A stretch of 64,000 nucleotides of DNA from Gillisia limnaea DSM 15749 (GTDB lineage: Bacteria > Bacteroidota > Bacteroidia > Flavobacteriales > Flavobacteriaceae): assembly GCF_000243235.1 (NCBI RefSeq), contig NZ_JH594606.1:949752-1013751 (forward strand). The letters run 5' to 3'. Numbering within the stretch: position 1 is the first letter of the stretch; each line of letters begins with the position of its first letter. The notes beneath the pieces are model-generated. The model was not told the DNA's origin and did not search any database. It worked only from the letters and a program-made list of their open reading frames with translations. Shown piece after piece: positions 59,745 to 64,000 of the stretch. The translations under genes were made by a program, and so were the position numbers.

Positions 59745-61193
59745 ATGGGATTTAACGAAGTTTACGAAAAGGAACTTTCCTTTCAGGCTGATCGCAGACG
59801 TGCATCGGTTGAATTTATTAAAATTGTAAGTGATCTATGGTATGATAAGTCAATTGAATTGGTCCTTTTCAGGAATCAGTTAATCAACCTTAACGTAAGT
59901 GATATTTTGAACCTTCATGAATATGCAGGTGAATTTGTACAAAAACCTATTTCCATTTTTGATTCTGTTGAGATCGCCCAAGCCATCAAAAACCTTGATC
60001 TTCCTCCTGCCAAACTAGACATTGGAAAATTAACCTACGAATATCACCTGGAGGATGTAGATTACAACAATGCCACGGCTTTCATCTCGAAAAAACTGAA
60101 AGAGGCAAAGGAATATCAGGAAGTAACACCTAAAGATGTGGTGCTTTATGGCTTTGGAAGAATTGGCAGATTACTTGCCCGGGAATTAATGACCCGTACG
60201 GGAAAAGGAAGCCAAATGAGACTAAGAGCTATCGTTACAAGAGGCTCTATAGATGCTGACATTCTGGAAAAAAGAGCTTCTCTCCTAAAAAATGATTCGG
60301 TACATGGAGACTTCTCAGGCACAGTTTCCATAGACGAAGAAAATTCAGCATTGATCATTAACGGAACTACAGTGCATATGATCTCTGCGAACAATCCTGA
60401 AGATATAGATTATACATTATACGGCATTAACGATGCACTTATTATAGACAACACGGGTGCATTTAGAGACAAGGAAGAATTAAGCAGGCATCTTAACAGT
60501 AATGGGGCTTCCAAAGTTTTATTAACAGCCCCCGGGAAAGGAATTCCAAATATAGTTCACGGTGTAAATCACAAGGAATATAACCCGGATAACGAGGATA
60601 TTTTTTCTGCAGCTTCCTGTACCACAAATGCCATAGTTCCTGTGCTCAAAGCGATAGAAGACAGCCTTGGCGTAGTTCATGGGCACCTGGAAACCATCCA
60701 TGCGTATACCAATGATCAAAACCTTGTAGACAATATGCACAGCAAGTACCGAAGAGGCCGCGCCGCAGGTTTGAATATGGTAATTACAGAAACCGGAGCT
60801 GGAAAAGCAGTCGCGAAAACCTTGCCTGTTCTTGAAGGAAAACTTACTTCCAATGCAATCCGGGTTCCTGTTCCCAATGGCTCCCTGGCAATATTGAATT
60901 TAAAGGTAGAGAACCCAACTTCTGTTAACGCTGTAAATGATATTTTGAAAAAATATGCTCTGGAAGGTGAAATGGTAGAACAAATTAAATATTCTCTTGA
61001 CAATGAACTCGTCTCTACAGATATTGTAGGATCTGCCCAACCTTCCATTTTTGACAGCAAAGCAACTATTGTTTCCAATAATGGTGAAAATGTTGTTTTA
61101 TACGTTTGGTATGATAATGAATATGGTTACAGTCAACAAGTTATTCGACTCGCAAAATACATTTCTAAAGTAAGACGTTATACCTATTATTAG
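59745..61193 (+). CDS. gap: Glyceraldehyde-3-phosphate dehydrogenase, long form
   Basis: A 482-residue GAPDH. The catalytic Cys is in SAASCTTNAIVPV, the His in ETIHAYTNDQN, and the NAD domain starts VVLYGFGRIGRLLARELM at about residue 127. The normal enzyme is about 335 residues; the extra N-terminal 120 residues form a helical region seen in the long forms of Bacteroidetes and others. Residues after GRIGRL are extended (TRGSIDADILEKRASLLKNDSVHGDF). A 9-codon ATG frame (59726-59755) overlaps the start. Confidence 0.95.
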   Translation: MGFNEVYEKELSFQADRRRASVEFIKIVSDLWYDKSIELVLFRNQLINLNVSDILNLHEYAGEFVQKPISIFDSVEIAQAIKNLDLPPAKLDIGKLTYEYHLEDVDYNNATAFISKKLKEAKEYQEVTPKDVVLYGFGRIGRLLARELMTRTGKGSQMRLRAIVTRGSIDADILEKRASLLKNDSVHGDFSGTVSIDEENSALIINGTTVHMISANNPEDIDYTLYGINDALIIDNTGAFRDKEELSRHLNSNGASKVLLTAPGKGIPNIVHGVNHKEYNPDNEDIFSAASCTTNAIVPVLKAIEDSLGVVHGHLETIHAYTNDQNLVDNMHSKYRRGRAAGLNMVITETGAGKAVAKTLPVLEGKLTSNAIRVPVPNGSLAILNLKVENPTSVNAVNDILKKYALEGEMVEQIKYSLDNELVSTDIVGSAQPSIFDSKATIVSNNGENVVLYVWYDNEYGYSQQVIRLAKYISKVRRYTYY

Positions 61194-61215
61194 GTCAATC
61201 AAATCGAAATTTTAT

Positions 61216-61247
61216 AAAGCCCGCCATTTGGCGGGCTATTTTTTTTT
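61216..61247 (+). terminator. Terminator after gap
   Basis: AGCCCGCC pairs with GGCGGGCT across a 4-base loop and is followed by A then a long run of T. Confidence 0.92.
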
Positions 61248-61431
61248 CATTTTTTAATCTGAGTAATTGAAAATCAACATTCACAAACTAGGACTGATAT
61301 CTAAGCACCTTACTTTTAATTAATTAAAAAATCTTTTTAATATAATTAAGATAATTAATAGAAAAGTCACTTTCCGGCAATAAGTTTTTTTCCTTTGCGT
61401 TCTTAAGTTAATTTAACCCAAAAGCATACCA

Positions 61432-62016
61432 ATGAACAAACCATTAATTTTTAGTATTTTATTACTTACGTTTAACTTTAGTGTTATCGCACAGGATTAT
61501 AACAGCGGGGAAAGCCCGGTTGAAGAGGAACTTACCAACCTAATCGAGAAGTCAAATGACTACCAGGGTTTTAAGGTGGTAGACTATAATGAATTGATCA
61601 CTTTAAAGAAAAATACTTCTGAGTTTATTTCCAAATTAAATAACGAGATAACAACGCAAAAAAACACTATAGATCAACATCAACAGGAGATTTCAGAATT
61701 AAAATCTGAATTGGAAACCACAAGACAAAATCTTGAAAAAGTTACCGCAGAGAAAGATGCAATTTCGTTTTTAGGAATTCCTTTCAGCAAAAGTGGATAT
61801 ATGTCACTAATGTGGGGCATAATTATAGTGCTTATTATCGCTTTACTGTTTTTTATTTTTAGGTTTAAAAAAGGACATGCTCAAACTTCAGAAGCCCGCC
61901 AAAATCTATCTGCTACCGAAAAGGAATTTGAAGTTTATCGCGCTAAAGCACTTGAAAAGGAACAACGTTTAGGCAGACTTCTTCAGGATGAGCGCAATAA
62001 AGCCAGCGACAAATAA
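61432..62016 (+). CDS. Signal peptide, coiled-coil, single-membrane-helix protein upstream of trmD
   Basis: A 194-residue protein: signal peptide (MNKPLIFSILLLTFNFSVIAQ), a periplasmic coiled coil (residues about 55-105: NNEITTQKNTIDQHQQEISELKSELETTRQNLEKV in outline), a transmembrane helix (MWGIIIVLIIALLFFIFRF) and a second charged helix in the cytosol (LSATEKEFEVYRAKALEKEQRLGR). There is no SAM-binding or catalytic motif. Relatives in flavobacterial genomes are sometimes labelled as tRNA methyltransferase because of the neighbouring trmD; that label is not supported by the sequence. Confidence 0.75.
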   Translation: MNKPLIFSILLLTFNFSVIAQDYNSGESPVEEELTNLIEKSNDYQGFKVVDYNELITLKKNTSEFISKLNNEITTQKNTIDQHQQEISELKSELETTRQNLEKVTAEKDAISFLGIPFSKSGYMSLMWGIIIVLIIALLFFIFRFKKGHAQTSEARQNLSATEKEFEVYRAKALEKEQRLGRLLQDERNKASDK

Positions 62017-62089
62017 GTATCCAGGCATCCCGGCGAAGATTTTATTGTAAAGATATTCTCATCTTTGCACAATAAATTTTTACAGAAAA

Positions 62090-62770
62090 ATGCGAATAGA
62101 TATTATTACCGTAGTTCCTGATATATTAACGAGTCCATTTGAAGTCTCCATTTTAAAAAGAGCGATTGAAAAAGGCCTGGTGGAAATTCATCTTCATAAT
62201 CTTAGAGATTATGTAACCGACAATTACAAGCAAATCGATGATTATCAATTTGGAGGCGGCGCTGGAATGGTGATGATGATTGAGCCTATTGATAAATGTA
62301 TTTCTGGATTAAAAGCTGAAAGGGATTACGACGAAATTATATATATGACCCCAGACGGTGAACGGTTTAACCAAAGGATGGCAAACTCACTCTCCCTTAA
62401 GGAGAATATCATCTTGCTTTGCGGACATTACAAAGGTGTAGACCAAAGGGTTCGGGATCATTTTATAACCAGGGAAATTTCAATTGGAGACTATGTATTA
62501 TCCGGTGGGGAACTGGCGGCTGCAGTGGTTTGTGATTCTATAATACGATTGATTCCCGGTGTATTGGGAAATGAAACTTCAGCTTTAACAGATTCCTTTC
62601 AGGATGACCTGCTGGCACCACCTGTATATACAAGGCCTGCCGAATATAATGGCTGGAAGGTCCCCGGGATATTAACCTCCGGGAATTTCCCGAAAATTGA
62701 AAGCTGGAGAGAAGAACAGTCTTACCTGAGAACCAAAAAGTTACGCCCCGATCTTCTAGGTGAAGATTAA
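62090..62770 (+). CDS. trmD: tRNA (guanine-N1)-methyltransferase
   Basis: A 226-residue TrmD that methylates G37 of tRNAs reading CNN and CGG codons and so guards against frameshifting. SPOUT fold marks: [54 protein letters not shown] (knot) and [18 protein letters not shown]. rplS follows after 115 bases; the classical rpsP-rimM-trmD-rplS order is only partly kept. Confidence 0.98.
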   Translation: MRIDIITVVPDILTSPFEVSILKRAIEKGLVEIHLHNLRDYVTDNYKQIDDYQFGGGAGMVMMIEPIDKCISGLKAERDYDEIIYMTPDGERFNQRMANSLSLKENIILLCGHYKGVDQRVRDHFITREISIGDYVLSGGELAAAVVCDSIIRLIPGVLGNETSALTDSFQDDLLAPPVYTRPAEYNGWKVPGILTSGNFPKIESWREEQSYLRTKKLRPDLLGED

Positions 62771-62783
62771 ATAATTTTCTTGC

Positions 62784-62813
62784 TTGTTTATACTATTAAA
62801 TTTCATAATTTTG
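62784..62813 (+). promoter_or_regulatory. Promoter of rplS (canonical Bacteroidetes type)
   Basis: TTG (62784-62786), 19-base spacer, TAATTTTG (62806-62813). This fits the -33/-7 consensus TTG-N19-TAnnTTTG. Transcription would begin near 62820, leaving a leader of about 65 bases before rplS. Confidence 0.7.
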
Positions 62814-62885
62814 CACTCGTTTCTGAACCAACCTCTGGCGAAATCCGTGAATGTTGCTTTAGGCTAGCTATTTAAAAAATATAAT

Positions 62886-63236
62886 ATGGAAGCGTTAATT
62901 AAATTCGTACAAGACGAATTCGTTGCTAAAAAAGATTTTCCTGAGTTTTCTGCCGGTGATACCATCACTGTGTACTACGAAATTAAGGAGGGAGCAAAAA
63001 CCCGTACTCAGTTTTTTAGAGGGGTTGTTATTCAGGTTAAAGGAACAGGAATTTCTAAAACATTTACCATTAGGAAAATGAGTGGAACTGTAGGTGTAGA
63101 AAGAATATTCCCTATGAACTTGCCTGCTTTACAAAAAGTTGAAGTTAATAAGCGTGGAGCTGTAAGAAGAGCCCGTATCTATTACTTTAGAGGTCTTACA
63201 GGTAAAAAAGCCCGTATCAAGGAAGAAAGAAGATAA
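62886..63236 (+). CDS. rplS: 50S ribosomal protein L19
   Basis: A 116-residue L19: FPEFSAGDTITVYYEIKEG, RTQFFRGVVIQVKGTGISKTFTIRKMSGTVGVERIFPMN and KRGAVRRARIYYFRGLTGKKARI. Normal length. It lies at the 30S/50S interface. Confidence 0.98.
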   Translation: MEALIKFVQDEFVAKKDFPEFSAGDTITVYYEIKEGAKTRTQFFRGVVIQVKGTGISKTFTIRKMSGTVGVERIFPMNLPALQKVEVNKRGAVRRARIYYFRGLTGKKARIKEERR

Positions 63237-63257
63237 TTTTCTTTTTCAAAAAAATTC

Positions 63258-63290
63258 AAAAAGGCTGTCTGAAAAGGCAGCTTTTTTTTT
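63258..63290 (+). terminator. Terminator after rplS
   Basis: AAAGGCTG and CAGCTTT pair with one bulged base, followed by about ten T. Confidence 0.7.
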
Positions 63291-63582
63291 TGTGCTTTAT
63301 TTTTATCGTCACCGGATGTAGGATTAAAAGTTTAAGAAATAAACCTTTCATTTTCATTAAATTAAGAAAATTATTTCACTTCCTTCACCGCTTCTCAAAA
63401 ATCTTTTTGGTTTTAATATTCGTTATTTTTACATCAACATATTCCTCAACAAAAAACATTTTTCCCCATTCCTGAACTATTTATAACTCATTTAAAATTT
63501 TAACTTCTTTGCATTGTAATAAAATTGCTTAAGATCATTTTTTAATTTACATTCGACACCTTTAACCGTTAAAATATTAAAA
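63291..63582. other. AT-rich intergenic stretch, no gene seen
   Basis: Together with the rplS terminator this makes 346 bases without a confident gene. A 61-codon frame on the plus strand (63290-63475) has a hydrophobic start but no ribosome-binding or family support. The promoter of the following lipoprotein should lie here. Confidence 0.45.
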
Positions 63583-64000
63583 ATGAAGAATTTGAAGAAA
63601 ATGGCGCTATCTCTTTGCGCAATGGGAGTTTTATTTACCTCCTGTGAAAAAGATGAAATTAATGAAACTGTTGAGGTGGACGCAGTACAACTGGAAGAAG
63701 CACCCTTCAAAAATTACATGGTTATTTCCAAGAGCACTGAATTGACCAAAAGTGTAGAAAATTACCTAAAAACGAGTGGTGGAAAAATTGTAAGTACTAT
63801 TCCCGAAATAGGAATTGCTATTGTTAACTCGAAAGATGCAAATTTCATCCAGAATACTTTAAAAAATAAGGAAATTGTTTCCGTAGTCCCAGATTATGAA
63901 ATTAAATGGATTCCTTCTCAGGCAGAAAATGAGCTTACTAGTATGGACGTCTCAATAGAAGCTTTAACTCCTAGTCCAGGTACTACTGAAGGTGCATATA
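63583..64000 (+). CDS. Lipoprotein with peptidase-propeptide-like domain, probable S8 protease (3' partial)
   Basis: Visible are 139 residues: MKNLKKMALSLCAMGVLFTSC gives a lipobox (FTSC), then KDEINETVEVDA, and NYMVISKSTELTKSVENYLKTSGGKIVSTIPEIGIAIVNSKD in outline followed by VSVVPDYEIKW. This order (extension V..., GGKI, IGIAIV, VVPDYE) is the inhibitor-I9-type propeptide that precedes subtilisin-like S8 peptidases. The catalytic domain is beyond the window, so the protease call is an inference. Confidence 0.7.
   Translation, partial: MKNLKKMALSLCAMGVLFTSCEKDEINETVEVDAVQLEEAPFKNYMVISKSTELTKSVENYLKTSGGKIVSTIPEIGIAIVNSKDANFIQNTLKNKEIVSVVPDYEIKWIPSQAENELTSMDVSIEALTPSPGTTEGAY

Noticed and set aside
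61432-62016. tRNA methyltransferase label for the coiled-coil protein
   Set aside because: No SAM or SPOUT motif; it has a signal peptide, coiled coil and one membrane helix.
1-64000. tRNA, rRNA, prophage or defence-system genes
   Set aside because: I searched the intergenic regions and neighbourhoods by eye and found no cloverleaf, rRNA stretch, phage structural gene or recognisable defence module.

Overview
The window is a stretch of chromosome from a marine-type member of the Bacteroidetes, most likely a Flavobacteriaceae close to Gramella, Salegentibacter or Zunongwangia. The evidence is low GC content, a SusD-like lipoprotein, a DUF5686 outer-membrane protein, 2TM, DUF3276 (PUR-like) and DUF6660-type proteins, a long-form GAPDH, a Flavobacterium-type membrane pyrophosphatase, and promoters with the Bacteroidetes -7 motif TAnnTTTG. 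The genus is an inference; no rRNA or tRNA gene is present to test it.

Layout. 1-10 kb: the end of a SusD-like gene, an App1-type phosphatase, a DUF892 relic cut by a repeat, both pyrophosphatases (membrane hppA and soluble ppa), a DUF5686 outer-membrane protein and pdhB. 10-17 kb: etfBA behind a perfect 24-bp palindrome, a bifunctional-nuclease-like protein, an NupC transporter with an unusual extracytoplasmic N-terminal domain, a complete IS1595-family element with 8-bp target duplication, thyA, and a TonB-C-like protein. 17-23 kb: egtB-egtD with a DUF427 gene and a convergent class V aminotransferase (a plausible ergothioneine locus), then a 2TM protein, folA and a fructosamine-kinase-like protein. 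23-36 kb: fabD, an amidohydrolase, a DegT aminotransferase, waaA, three tandem small lipoproteins, a self-cleaving-type S24 repressor with twin operators, a GC-rich repeat island, nusB-DUF1573-yajC, a leucine-type dehydrogenase, an ABC exporter and a PUR-like protein. 36-46 kb: an M14 peptidase, a TonB receptor with a DUF6660-like Cys-rich lipoprotein, csaA, an IS4-family element broken by two frameshifts and inserted just before a thioredoxin-like gene, and a 1-Cys peroxiredoxin. 46-64 kb: a LOG-family protein, prmC, ribD-HAD-EamA-yigZ, a thioesterase, dnaA, a low-molecular-weight phosphatase, an RsmI-like methylase, a lysozyme-like protein, dapF-GNAT-mltG, a DegQ protease, long-form gap, a coiled-coil membrane protein, trmD, rplS and the start of a lipoprotein that looks like an S8 protease.

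Most genes are housekeeping: nucleotide and folate metabolism (thyA, folA, ribD), cell wall (dapF, mltG, waaA), translation (prmC, trmD, rplS, the RsmI-like methylase) and redox defence. Accessory signal is limited to two insertion sequences and a dispersed GC-rich repeat family (three good copies, two relics) that cut one gene and supplies the last codons of another. I saw no CRISPR array, prophage or obvious defence island. The points most worth following are the ergothioneine locus with its candidate EgtE, the pdhB/etfB palindrome, the twin operators of the S24 repressor, the lipoprotein triplet, the relocated gate glutamate of the membrane pyrophosphatase and the frameshifted IS4 element.
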